The translations under genes and the position numbers were made by a program. A stretch of 64,000 nt of DNA, taken from Cytidiella melzeri (Eukaryota; Basidiomycota; Agaricomycetes; Polyporales; Irpicaceae). The DNA is taken from assembly GCA_022592445.1 (NCBI GenBank), contig JABYQR010000022.1:186001-250000 (forward strand). The letters are read 5' to 3'. Under the pieces are notes generated by a model, which was not told where the DNA came from, ran no database searches, and saw nothing but the letters and a program-made list of their open reading frames with translations. Position 1 is the stretch's first letter; every line of letters starts with the position of its first letter. Below, in pieces: positions 49,080-61,600 of this stretch.

Positions 49080-50491
49080 GGCTGCTCAAGGAAAAGGAAG
49101 GTAACGGAACGCCAAAGGCTGGTGGGAGACATTATTAGTTATCAGCGCACATTGCGCAAGAGTGTGCACATCGTCAACACGAATTAGCAGTCATTAGTAG
49201 TCATTGAGATATCACAAGTAGAGTAATAATGGGTGTGTTGAGCGTGCTGATTACGCCGGTCGTCGACGAGCTCATGAGCAAGTATGTATGCTAACCACAC
49301 CGTCCGCCGAGAGCCGCGGGTGGTCCGTGCGCACAATCCATGCGACATATAAAAAGCGCGAGGCCGCGTTCTTCTGAGTCCCCATTCTTGTGCTCGGGCA
49401 CGTACTGTCGCTAGTGAGGTCTTTACCGAAGCACAGTCTTTTGCTGATTGCAAATTACACATCCGAACACGTCTGTTAGCTTTGGCTTTCAGCAATTTTT
49501 GGAACCCCTTCGCTTGTCGTGGTGAAGTCTCTCACGGCTGCGCGATGCATACTATTGTACATTCCTTGGTATCATGAATATAAACACTTGTGTTCTGTGA
49601 CATTCTCTGTCTGCTGGTGTGTGTTTGACTTTCCTTAGGCCATGGATTACCAGCAGTTCAAGAAGGCTGGTTGAGTAAGTGTGAAGTGCCGACCTCAATC
49701 CATAATGACATGCCAGAACACAGACAACTGCCTCAAACTGTTGGTTTTGATGAGTAGAGGGAGTATTGTAAAGCCATGGGTTGAATTATAGCAGTAGATT
49801 GTGGTATAAATTGCAAGGCTGGCTGACCTGTAAAGGTACCTTTGCGACAATGCCATTGGCAGGTTTGTGGTAGCGTGGACAAGGAGCGCAAGTATGTTTT
49901 GCACGCCACCTCGTTCCTGCAGGAAGCTAAAACGCCACAGGGTTTCAACACCCAAGAGAACGAAGGCGCAGTGGAACTTATCAAGCTCGGGAGGCTGCTA
50001 CAGCGATTGGGATACACAGACTATATATGAGAAGAATGGATATTGGGTTGACTCGTGACGACGGAATGATCCAACCTCGAGATATCTCTCTTATTGCGTC
50101 CAGTGTATACTCAGAACTATGTATGCTTCACAACGACGCAAGTGCTCACTAGTGGTGGAGGTCGAGAGGAAAAGCGTGTTTCAATCGGAGCTGGAAAGGA
50201 TCGCGCCCTAACGAGTGTGCCTTTTGGAGAGTGCTTTCGGACAACGACTTAGACGACTGCGACGCTTCTCCCACTACAAGGCGGCTTTGCCACGAACGCG
50301 TGGAACGCTGCAATATAGGGTGAGTATGGAGAAGTGGGTGTCTGCGGTTCTGGTATCTCACCATCGCCCTATTATAGCACTTTGCGCCGTCGCGTACCGT
50401 CCCTCGATCTCGACATTTCGTAACCACTCAAGACTAGAATACACCCTCGGAGAGAGTCCCTACGCGCACTACCAAATTTCCTGAAAAAATC
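49080..50491. other. Intergenic region with a possible short gene remnant
   Basis: Mostly non-coding. A short open frame at about 49863-50030 (plus) is described separately. The final about 60 bp are the dynein-gene leader. Confidence 0.45.
49642..50030 (+). other. Possible small spliced ORF or gene remnant
   Basis: ATG at 49642 encodes MDYQQFKKAG, then a possible donor (GTTGAG) and a later acceptor (TTGGCAG) before a 56-codon open frame containing YVLHATSFLQEAKTPQGF and a terminal RLLQRLGYTDYI. The start resembles the first residues of aromatic amino-acid decarboxylases, but the rest does not. The intron would be about 190 bp, long for this genome. I cannot assign a family and this may be chance. 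Confidence 0.25.
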
Positions 50492-53400
50492 ATGGCCCTG
50501 GTAGAACCACCACTCACTAATGGCACCCACACGAACGGAATCAACCCACCAGATGCACCCACAGAACCAGCAATAGCCTTTGACCCAGCAATATTCCGCG
50601 CGTACCTGCTGGCTCTACTCCCACCATTGATTGGTGCAGGGTCGGAGGATGTGGAGTTGCTGTTCGATGAGGACTTTGATGGCCGAATAACGCGCTTTGC
50701 AGGTGAAGGGGGTGGTGTGATATACATTGTAAAGAAGAAAGACGAAGTCGAAGGTGCGCGGAATGAAGTTTTTGACGCGTACCAAGCCCTATAACGCGTC
50801 ACAGATGATAGCCTACCTACCTACTCATACTCCTGGTCGCAGCAAGTGACTTATCACCCGTCCGTTGTTACCACACTCGTTATCATGAAGCGTGGTCAAA
50901 CACAGGCTACGCTAGATCCCCTCGTCCCACTCGCATCTCAGCTTCAGATTCTCAATCTTCCTGGAGGTAACGACACACCATACGAGAGCCTCTATGCTGT
51001 GGTCAATTCCGGAGTCAAACCCATGTTCGAGGCGTTCATAGGTGCGCGAGGGTCAGGGAAAGACGGCGATGCGAAGATGGGTGAGTCTGATGTTAATTGT
51101 TGCAGAGGATCTGCTGAGATGCTTCAGGTATCCCAATGACAAAGAAAAAGTTTGCGGAATTGGAACTCTCCCTACTGCATCTGCAGCAGAACGTGGAAAT
51201 CCCAGAAACGCATCTCATAATCCACCCCGTAATCCAGCGCGCAGTCGAGCAGGCTAGATCGGCAAACACCCGTCCCGGAATATCAGACATTCCTCAGAAA
51301 TTATTGAGTGACAGCTCATTTCTGAATACCTTGCACAATAACGTGAATTCGTGGATCAAGTCAATACAGACCGTGACCAAACTGAACCGGGATGTCAGCT
51401 CCGGTACCGCTTCACAAGAGATCAACTTCTGGCTAAGCTTGGAACGCGCATTGGAGGGCATCGAAGTGCAACTGCGGAGCGATGAGGTCAATATGGTCAT
51501 GGACTGTCTACGAAACGCAAAGCGCTTCCGGGCGACGGTCAGTTTCATCGCGGACACAGGGCTGAAGGACGCAATTGACACTGGTGAGTGCTTCTGATGC
51601 AAGCATCTATCTTGTCTCAACTGCGTGCAGTGCACAAATACAATGTGCTCATGAAGGATTTCCCCCTGAACGAGCTGTTGGCCGCGACGGATCTGGAGAA
51701 AATTCAAGAGGCGATTGGTCTTATATTCCAGCACGTCATCCGTAAATTAAAGCTTTCTCCGTATCCCATCCGACGTGCACTTCCCCTCGTCGAGGCCATC
51801 TCGAAGGACTTCAACGACCAACTGCTGCGCGTGCTGAGCTCGCAGCGGCTGCTGTACACTCCGTACGATACATTCGAGCGCCTACTTTCCTCTGCGATGG
51901 AGAGCTTCCGCGTCTGGGACGACAGCATAAAGGAGTTCACGAACGTGGCGCGTGATATGACGAGGAAGCGTGCCGAAAAGTTCATTCTCATCCGTATCGG
52001 CGCGGCGCACGCGAAGCTTCAAGATCGTCTGCGCTATCTGAAGGATTGGAGGAAGCAGCACGAGCAGCTGGCGGTCATGACGGGGCCAACGAAGGGTCTT
52101 GGCGGGGTCGGTCTGCAAGTCGGTGGCATGAATATGGAAGAGGAGGTCAAAGAGGCGTATGAGGTCATGAAGCGCATCGACGTGTTGGACGTATCGCAAG
52201 GTGAGCTTAGATTACATTCTGTGGTCGTCTTTGGTGGATATTCATTCCTGTTCAGACGGTAACGAGATTTGGGTGGCAGCGGAGAACGCATACAACGAGC
52301 ATGTCTCCAGGGTGGAAAACCAGATTATTGCTCGTCTGCGAGACAGATTGGCGACTGCTAGGAATGCGAACGAGATGTTTAGGGTGTTCTCAAAGTTCAA
52401 TGCCCTTTTCGTGCGCCCGAAGGTAGCTGTTGTTAACCATTTCTTCCTGAATTCCCTCTCACGCATCAAATGCAGATCCGAGGTGCTATCCAGGAGTACC
52501 AGACGCAGCTGATTGACTCCGTGAAGGAGGACATCCAGCGGCTACATCACAAGGTTTGTGTGATCGCTACGAAGGATTTGGTCGTTGTTGACCGACATAT
52601 CCTATAGTTCAAGACGCAGTATCGGTTTTCGGAAGCATATCACATGTCTCAAATGCGCGATTTGCCTCCCATATCAGGTGCTATCATCTGGGCAAGGCAA
52701 ATTGAACGGCAGCTACAGACCTATATGAAGCGTGTCGAGAACGTTCTTGGGAAAGAATGGGAGCACTATGCGGAAGGTCAACGACTTCATTCTGAGAGCG
52801 AGGCTTTCAAGAAGAAGCTCGAGACGAAGCCTGTCTTTGACGCCTGGCTACACGATATCAATCGACGGGACCTTGGAATCAACGGTCGGCTATTGGAAAT
52901 TATTCGACTTCGCGGGGGAGGATACCAGCTGGCTGTGAACTTTGACCCGCAGATTATCACTCTTTTCAAGGAAGTCCGGAATCTTCTTTGGCAGAATTTC
53001 TCGATACCCCATGTCATCACCAATATGGCCAAGGAGGCTAAGCGGGTGTACCCCCACGCTGTGAGCTTGATGGAGACTGTGAGGACCTACGGACAGACAC
53101 TAGGTCTCGTGGAGAATAACAAAGGTATCGAGTGGCTAGTGGCAGAGCATCGCAACGAGGCTCAGAGGATGGTCGTCAGAGGTCAGTACCACTTGGGAAG
53201 CTCGTGTGATCTTTGACTGACCATCTTGCAGGGATGAACCTACGTTGGGATTATTTTGTGAACCCGTATGCCGATGCGCGATTCCCGAGCTCCAGCGATG
53301 CTCAAGACAACAGGCACGTGCCCTTCGTGCGAGAATTTGCCAGCATAGTTTCTGTCTTCCAGGTACGGAAACGATTGATCTGACCTATGACCCCTCGGTG

Positions 53401-54643
53401 CTCAATTCAAGGATTAGGATAAGACGAATAATGTCATTGACCTGTACAAAGATATCCTACGTGCAGTAGAAGACTTGTCAACATGCTCATACACCGAGGA
53501 AGCTTTCTCCGAGCTACTTGGCAGGATACAAGCTGCTGTGAGTCAGCACAAATGCAGTCTGAATCAGCTTGCTTAACTTTCGTAGATCGATCGACTCAAC
53601 CTCGAGGGTTACGCTAATCTGGATCACTGGGTTGCAGAACTCGACCAGCGGATAGAAAGCATCCTCACACAACGCCTGACGCAAGTCATTCAATCCTGGT
53701 GTACAGAATTCGATCGCGCAGAAGATGGCGAAGGTCGTCGAGATCAGTCGTTACTCAAAGACGCCCCTAACAAGCGTCGAGCCGACAAGCGACTGAAGGA
53801 GGAGAAAGTGGGCCCGCCGTTTTCTTCTATCAACGCAGTCTGTTGCTGAGATTTATCACAGGTCTTGGAGAGCCATATGGTTGTGAAGCCTATCGTACAC
53901 GAGATACGGATACAGAACCAAGTGATCTTCCTAGATCCACCAATTGAATACGCGCGTCAAACTTGGATTCACCAGTTGCATGGTTGGCTGGGTAAGCACC
54001 GAAATCGCTATTTCTCGTTTGCTGCTCTGATGTTGAATCGATTCGGCAGGCATCGTCTGCCGTCTCCGTAGAATTCAAAGCTCACGGTACGAAATCGGAC
54101 TGCAGATGCAGAACAACGTCGTGGCCGAAACGACCTATACCTCTTTGGTGAGTTTTATCAGACGTGCGAAAGCTATGCAGAATCTGACAGCTTTTCCTTT
54201 TCCAGTTGACACGGTTTCCTGATGCCACTCTGGAGCGGCCGTTCGCATTGATTGAGAACAAGGTACAACAGCTGAAAGAATATGTGGCCAAATGGCTGCA
54301 GTTCCAGTCGCTTTGGGACTTGGAGGCAGAATACGTATTTAACAGACTTGGGGAGGACCTCTCGCACTGGCAACAGCTTTTGACGGAGATCAAAAAGGCG
54401 CGGTCGACGTTCGATACGTCTGACACTTCAAAGTCCTTCGGGGTCTGCGTGATTGACTACGAACAGGTCCAAGCGCGCGTGAACGCCAAATACGACGCGT
54501 GGCAACGCGATATCCTTAGCAGGTTTGGCGTCAAGCTGGGCAACGCCATGAAGGAGATGCATGCGTCGATCCTCAAAGCAAGAAACGAGTTGGAGCACCA
54601 GTCTATAGAGGGCCTCGTTGGGGCTCCTCGTAGGTTCGGCTGA
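50492..54643 (+). CDS. Cytoplasmic dynein heavy chain N-terminal tail, ending before the motor
   Basis: About 1,150 codons over at least a dozen short introns, all joined in frame. Start at ATG 50492 ([16 protein letters not shown]). DHC_N1 (tail) features include [16 protein letters not shown] [91 protein letters not shown] and [19 protein letters not shown]. It ends [21 protein letters not shown] followed by TGA at 54641-54643. In known dynein heavy chains the sequence continues from this point into the linker and six AAA+ modules, another about 3,500 residues. No linker or P-loop sequence is visible downstream. The tail dimerises and binds intermediate and light-intermediate chains. As written this product would bind partners but could not hydrolyse ATP or move. 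Confidence 0.88.
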
Positions 54644-55686
54644 GAGGATCGTCGAAGTTCTTTCCGGGTTGTTGTCACATCATTTACTGTACATTCGTCT
54701 CTTCGTTCTCACTGTTTCAAACACTCACACTCGTTCCTTGTCAATCTCGCATTCCTGACTTGTAATACTGGATCATAATGGTTGCGATTTTTTTTCTCTA
54801 TTTTGCATTGTACTCATGTGATCAGATGTTATACCCTGCATGCACGCCTCAACTATTTCATTCGCATTTCATGTAGCTATTTCCTGGTTGTCTTCGAACA
54901 ATGCCCATTCTATCTATTAAGCAGGGACAAGATACCATCGAATTACCGGACTTGTGGCGAGGCGGTTGGCTACACAGGCATACATCTCACGTCAAACTTT
55001 GGAGGACTTCAGCTGCCCCCGGATCATTGCTCTCAACGACATCGTATCGCATTTGGACCGACGAATTGGTTGACTTCTATTGTTCAAGTAAGGAAGTGGG
55101 TATTTTCTGGCAGGGTCGGTGCTGCGCCTTGAGTCGCGCCATCGGTGGTTGCTTTAAAGTCAATTATGCTGCGCTCCTGATATTCACTCTGACAAGAGCT
55201 AATCTAAATCCGCACGTTGTAGATTGAAAGAAATTACTGTAAGTTACGAGCTGCGGGGCTCTAGTCGTTAGCCGCTCGACGAAAACGGCAATGATAATGT
55301 TTGAATCCTAACATGTCTAAACAACATTTTTATTCATTCGAACTATCCAGCTGCGGGCAGGGCAGCCACAACCGTGTTGATCGAGTGGCCTTTTCCACAT
55401 CATGGTTGATTAGCTGCTATGTCCTCCGGAACGCATTGAGCTGAAGTGACATGGCGTGGACTTGCATCTGGGCAGTTCACAGTGATCAATTGCTGATTTG
55501 CAGAACACAGAAAGGAGCCTCAGCGCGCTGGCACCCGGGCGACTTCAAACTCTGAAGTAGCGCAACATCGAAAAACAGCTTACTGAGGCTGTGAGTCACA
55601 ATCAGTTTCACTCATTACTGAACATCTAGCATAGCTTCAATCCATCCAGCGTACAACTACGCACCGCACGGATCCAGACGCACACC
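54644..55686. other. Intergenic region downstream of the dynein tail
   Basis: Looks like a 3' UTR followed by non-coding sequence. I searched for dynein linker or AAA motifs and saw none on either strand. Confidence 0.5.
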
Positions 55687-56060
55687 ATGACATCCGAACC
55701 GACTCCCTCTTCTTCAGCGGCTTCGGCGTCGGGGTCTGCGGCCGCTACAGCAGACACAAAGCAGTCAGAATTAACAGGACGAAGGGGCACCAGCGAAGAC
55801 ACAAAGCCGTTGTTGAGAGCGACATTGTCATCCTCGTGCTGGACGCGAGGGATCCGGAGGGCTGCAGGATTCGATTAGTTGAGGAGGTATTACGGAGGCG
55901 AGAGTCAGAAGCTCAGCTTTTATGGTCGGATTAATTGACGGCGTGTAGATATTATTCCCGAAGCGGATCAACAGACAATCTATCATCTGCCGCTGGTTCA
56001 GCTCTTGTGAGACCGAGTGCAGCACGGTCCGTGACTAGTGGTGATGATCCGATCGTTCTC
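55687..56060 (+). pseudogene. GNL3/Nug1-like GTPase fragment
   Basis: An ATG at 55687 opens an Ala/Ser-rich stretch (MTSEPTPSSSAASASG). A different frame within the same stretch then reads VVESDIVILVLDARDPEGC, the hallmark of circularly permuted nucleostemin/GNL3-type GTPases, followed by VEEVLRRRESEAQLLWSD and a stop at 55932-55934. Near 56000 a third frame reads RPSAARSVTSGDDPIVLG, matching the Ser-rich insert seen in such proteins in basidiomycetes. The GTPase P-loop (GxPNVGKS) was not found downstream. Frame changes and missing core motifs suggest a decayed fragment, though a badly spliced gene cannot be excluded. The intact family acts in 60S ribosome export in the nucleolus. Confidence 0.5.
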
Positions 56061-57538
56061 GGTACGTCATCCACTGTGCGTCAATATATTCACTCTGATT
56101 GATACTGAAGAAGCATAGACTCTGGGATCCTGATCGATCAAGATGTATAATACAGCCTGCCACGGATTGGGCCAACACTCGGATTCCTTACGACGCTTGC
56201 ACTTGCCACAGGTCCGAGTCGATTACTCAAGTTGTGTATTCCTGGCTCGTTGATTGGTCTCTTGCCATAATAACAGTGGAACAGGGTGAAACGACAGACA
56301 TTCTAGCAGCAGCGAGGCTCGTATCAAAACACTCGAATCACCACAGAATTCCATACCTGTCGGCTGAGCACACCGTTCAAGCTCGATGCTCTTTTCCCAC
56401 GTGTAGACGAAGTTGCTTGTAGATGCCGATGAAAGGCAGCTTGAAGTAGAAACGGACGAAGCTGCATCTACATACTTGCGCTGTCATCGTTTCACTGAGA
56501 AATTTTCGTAACATTACGGAAGCCGATGACCCTGAAACCTCAACTTTCTCACATAGATGAGCCCTATCACACTCATCTCCACTGTCCGCTGCCTCGGCGC
56601 AGGAAGTCGCAACATCCAACCCGAACTATACGGAGTGCGCTCTCTAACAGCCGTTCGCACGACATTCCCCACACGTCCCGGTCGACGCACGCAGATTGGC
56701 CAAGCAAGCGGCGAAAAAGGCGCACCTTGCTGTTCCTCCGTAAGTCATCGAGGAAGGCATTATGGAGGTTGACGAGGCCCGTTTTGGGAGGGGGGGCACG
56801 TATTTGAGAATTCGGGCTTCAGTTTGTGCGTATGTGCACCCTCCATATGTAATGAGATTGTGCTGATATGAATATTCAGTTAGGTACGTATATTTTATGC
56901 CTCTGCTAGACTTTGCTGAATCGCTGGACCTTGGAGCTTTGCTCACAAGTGCAATGCGGAACAACGGGCTGGAATCGATGGGGGAAGTGTTGAGCAGGAC
57001 GTAGATCTGCTTCGGGATCGAAGATCATGCATGCACTGTGTCGTTCATCACAGGGTATTTTCGCTTGACGTACAAGCGTGAAAATGCCCCTAACGAACGA
57101 GGATTTTGAGCAGTTAATCGAGTTGTGACCCCCGAATGACGCGCGAAAACAACAGTAGAAGTTCGCACGATAGATTGCGCCTTTCGCCCGACAGATTCAC
57201 CTGATAGACACGAGCGTGAATTCACCAGCTTTTCGAGCAATAATTTAACCCGGTTCCTTCAACATATTATCTTGTGAATTTAGACAGGTAGCTATTGCAG
57301 TATATGGCCCAAAAGTCGGTCAGACCTTATGTGTAAATTCAGCAGTAAAGCAGGCAAAATATCAATTATATTTTCTACTGCTACAACAGCGAAAAGATAG
57401 GGTAGCGGACACGGAAGGGCGCGAGAGGTCCAACTGTGCAGCGTGCACAAGCTCGCGCACAGTAGCCTAGAGTGAAACGTCAGCAAACGCTGCAACGATG
57501 ACGAAACGCGCGCGCGACGTACCAATATCATAATCATA
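56061..57538. other. Intergenic region
   Basis: No supportable gene. A short frame at about 56680-56810 reads RRLAKQAAKKAHLAVPP, stop, then EVDEARFGRGGTYLRIR, which may be a relic of a coding exon but I cannot name it. Confidence 0.4.
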
Positions 57539-58372
57539 TTATATTTTTTCCCCTTCGTGCCCAGTGAGGCCCATGTTCCAGCCAAGACCCGTCGTAAGAC
57601 CGATCCCGCCGGCGCCATGCAACAACGTCCCGTCTCTGTGCCAAACCCGACGGTTCACAGTATCCCGCTGGTCTTTGTACAACCGCGACTTTGTCATGAC
57701 TGATGTAGCTACAATAAACAATCACAACGTGGCCTGATTAGCAGTTGTGTCCGTGCTCAATCAACCATGTTCAAAATGACTGAGACAGTCCCAAGCAAAG
57801 GCAACACTCACGGTAACGGCGTCTGCACATCGATACTCGAATCACTGCCCCCTCCCTCATCCTCACTCCCCAAAAACTCATCCTCACTCCCAACCCCATC
57901 CAACGCCCTCTCCAACCTCGCCTCCATCTCCCTATCCAACATTCTCACATCCATCACCGTCCCCGTCCCATCCACAACCTCCCCATAATCCGACTCCTCG
58001 TCCTCGTCCACACTACGCTGTCGCCTCGAGTACGACAACTTGATCGAGGACCGGAACTGGGGAACAGGCACGGGCACAGCTACGTCGTCGCTCACCCGTT
58101 TAACCCTGCGAGACCGGCGCACGGAGCTCGGTCTGGATCGTGACTTTGAGTTTGACGAGCACTGTGAGGACGACTTGCGGCGGGGACGCGGTGTCGACGC
58201 GATGATGGTGCTGATATCCGGACTTTCCGCACCAGGACGTAGTTGCGGCTGCGAGCGCGATGAGGCCGGGGTGGAGAGCGAGTTTGCAACATGGCAGGGT
58301 TGTATCCCAGCTCCAAGACACTCTCGTCTTCGTCGGTGTCAGTAGAGTCAAGCTGCCTCGGCGGCGGAGAAG
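57539..58372 (-). pseudogene. Host gene, 3' part, separated by retroelement insertion
   Basis: Minus-strand coding sequence directly downstream of the retroelement. The first exon reads SPPPRQLDSTDTDEDESVL, then basic SR-rich sequence (SSNSKSRSRPSSVRRSRR) and an acidic tail (DEDEESDYGEV, GSEDEFLGSEDEG). A frame change occurs between the exon ending near 58092 and the one read from about 58190 to 57808, either an unseen intron or a lesion. A last exon may add MTKSRLYKDQRDTVNRRVW to a stop at 57539. Together with the 5' part at 63618-64000 this is one gene, shown by the target duplication. Low complexity prevents a family call; basic and acidic repeats suggest a nuclear protein. Confidence 0.6.
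58368..58372. repeat. Target-site duplication AGAAG, left copy
   Basis: AGAAG directly before the element; the same five bases follow the right LTR at 63618-63622. Five bp is the usual copia duplication length. Confidence 0.85.
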
Positions 58373-58683
58373 TAAAGCCAATCGAATGAATTCAACACGT
58401 CTAGAGGCAGGGATGGATGCGCAGTCGTAATCCCACTTGCCGTCGTAAGGACCTAAGACACACGAGCGAAGCGAGTTAATCCAGGTGCGAAAGAGAAAGA
58501 GCACGATGGAGTGTCAGGAGCGGGGGCGAAGGTATATAAGACAGAGCCCTCAGGCGACCCAAAAAGGAAAATCTGTGATACAGATGTGTCCGCGTGAAGA
58601 AAGAACAATAGAGCGACCATATACGGAAAACAAAAGAGAGTCCGGTAACTACTAGTCCGTGAGCCGGAGCTGAAAAGCCATTA
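58373..58683 (-). repeat. Copia LTR (3' LTR relative to the element)
   Basis: 311 bp, matching 63307-63617 at every base except two adjacent ones (AA here at 58380-58381, GG there). Contains GGTATATAAGACAG near 58530. It starts TAAAGCC and ends GCCATTA, so its termini are TA...TA rather than TG...CA. Confidence 0.9.
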
Positions 58684-61600
58684 CTCCCCCTCAGCGAGGT
58701 GAAACTGGACGAGCCCTAAGGACTCAGAGTGACGAACGTGAGCTTCAGCCGGTAAAGACTTGGTGAAGATGTCAGCGGGGTTGTCAACTCCAGGGATTCG
58801 AACCAATTCGACGAGGCCTTCGGTGACGCATTCGTGAACAGCGTGCACAGTGACGCGAGTATGTTTTGAGCGATGCTTCACGTGGGTGGACTTGGAAGCG
58901 TCTACAGCACTCTTGTTGTCGCAATGAAGGACGACAGGTAGAGGAAGAGGTTGCTCAATTTGATCAGTGAGAATCTCCAACCACTTGAGTTGCTCGCAAG
59001 CTTCGTGAGCCGCAAAGTATTCTGAGTCGAAGGTAGACTTCGCCACAGAACGTTGTTTGCGCGAGGACCAGCAGACAGCGCCATAGCCTAGGAAATAAAC
59101 CCAGCCAGATGTGGAGAGCGAGTCGTCTAAGTCGCCGGCAAAGTCAGCGTTGGTGTAACCGACAAGATCGTCAACGCCTTCGTCATTATGGCCTAGACAA
59201 AGTCGGAGACTGGATGTACCGCGAAGGTAGCGAAGGACATGATATGCAGCGCGGAGATGCAGCTGCGAGGGGTTGGACTGGTATTGACAGAGCTTCGCAA
59301 CAGCGTACGAGATGTCAGGTCAAGTTCCAAGGGAGGCGTACATGAGTGAGCCAAGTACGCTGCGGTAGGTGTGGATAAGTGCTGGGTCGCACTGCTCCTT
59401 GGGATTTTCATTGTGTACCAACTGGATACCGGTTGGAAGCGGTGTGGAAGCAGGATTGGAGTCCTCATGCTGGAAGCGTTTGAGAACGGAATTTATGTAG
59501 ACCTCTTGGTCGAGGTAGATGAGACGACTCCCCCTATCCCGAGTGATACGGATACCGAGATAGTGCTTGAGCTCGCCTAAGTCTTTGAGATCGAAATGGC
59601 GACGAAGAGCGTCCTTGGTCTCCTTGATGAGGGTGAGACTGTTCCCCATAATAGTGAGATCATCGACGTAGCAAACAATAATTTGGAGGGCTCCCCCTCG
59701 TCGACGAGTGAAAATGGCGACATCACCTGTGTCGTAACAGACGAAGCCGAGTTCTTCGAGGCATGCCTTGAGCGTGAGGAACCATTGGCGTCCTGCTTGC
59801 TTTAGGCCATAGATTGCCTTATGAAGGCGGCATACTTTGCCTTCATCCAGTACAAACCCTTCAGGTTGCTCCATGTAAACCTCCTCGTCCAAAGATCCGT
59901 TCAGATAGGCTTGTTGGAAGTCAATCTGGTGAATTTCCCAGTCCAGAATAGCTGCCAAGGCGACGAGGTATCGCCAAGACTCCAGACGGGCGACGGGAGC
60001 GAAGGTATCTGTGAAATCGATGCCTTGAACTTGCTCAAAACCCTTGGCTACCAGACGTGCCTTATAACGATCAACATTTCCGTCCTTGTCGAGTTTGAGT
60101 TTGTAAACCCATTTGCTCTTAATCGCCTTGCGACCAGGGGGCAAATCGACTAGTTTCCATGTTCCAGTGTCCTGGAGACCTTTGATTTCGGCCTCCATAG
60201 CTGCACGCCAGTCATCTCGATCCGGTGAACCCATAGCCTGCCGATAGGTACGAGGCTCCCCCTGAGGCGTAACTGCCGCTGCCAGCATGACGACCTGCTC
60301 GTCAGAGAGGACAGCGCCGGCGTCAGCTTTCGCTTTGCCTTTGCCTTTGTAGGGGACCTTGTTACCGCGAGCCCGAGTCGTCTCCTCAATCTCTTGTTCA
60401 GTAGCAGCCCACATAGACTGGAGACGCTTCGCATCACGAGGTACAACAGTGCGTTGTGAACGACGTGTAACACCAGCATGAGCCGGGTTGGAGAATGGAA
60501 GGTAGTCATGTGGAGAAGCGGCCGGAAGACAATTGGGATTTGGCTCGAGTTTGGGAGAGGGTACGACAGGAGGGCCTTTCCGTTTGGAAGGCGAGAGTGG
60601 CGTGGATGAAGAGTTAGGCTCTGGTTCAGCAGATGTGGACGAACTAGGAATAGGAGTAGAGGGACGCGGTATCCGTGAAGGCGTAGGAGCCGACGTGGAT
60701 GTTGTGTCAGGAGGAGGTGGTTGTTGAGTTGGGGGCACTTGCGACGTGGTAGTAGCCGGCTGCGAAGAAGGCGTTAAAGGGAGTGAAAGTTCAAGATCGT
60801 ACGTGGTCGGCGGAGAGGTTGGAATGCTCGAAGTTGGTTGAGTAGGAGGTGAAGGACGGTTAGGAAAGATCAGTTCGTCGAATACAACGTCATTACTCAA
60901 GACGATCCTATGAGTATGTTTGTCCCATAAGCGGTAACCTTTAGAACCCGCTTCATACCCAACATGCACAAGAGGCTGAGCGTGAGCATCGAGCTTCCTG
61001 CGATGATCCTTGTGAATGTGGCGATAGGCGAGGCAACCAAAAACACGGAAGTATGAAACATCCGGTTTGGAGCCAGTTATAATCTCGAATGGTGTCCTCC
61101 AATCCAGAGACCGTTTGGGTGCTCGGTTGCGCACATGCACGGCGGTTTTCACGGCTTCTTCCCAGAATCCTTTGGACATCCCGGCGGCGTAAAGCATAGA
61201 GAGCGCAGCCTCCATGATGGTGCGGTTGAAACGCTCAGCCTTGCCGTTTTGTTGTGGTGTATCCGGGGTGGTGCGCTGATGGACAATGCCAAGATCCTTC
61301 AATCGTTGCACGAAGCGCTTCGACTGGTATTCACCGCCCCTGTCAGAGCGAAGAATCTTGATATCCCTCTCGAACTGAGTTTTGACCAGCTGACGGAACT
61401 CCTCAAACTTCTGCTCCTGTTCGTCTTTGTGTTTCAGGAAATAAATCCAGACGTTGTCAGAGCAGTCGTCGATGTACGTGAGCATGTAGAGGTGTCCGCC
61501 GTTTACAGAAGAGTTCTGCATAGGTCCAGCCAAGTCAGTGTGGATGAGATTGAAAGGTTTGTCCGCGCGAGGTGTCGAGGATGAATGGAATGTGCGTCGT

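Noticed and set aside
54901..55227. ORF after the dynein tail as a possible dynein continuation.
   Set aside because: No similarity to dynein linker or AAA motifs and no splice path joining it in frame to the tail.
61135..61584. 149-codon plus-strand ORF, and others at 62715-63206.
   Set aside because: Antisense to copia gag-pol; no independent family signal.
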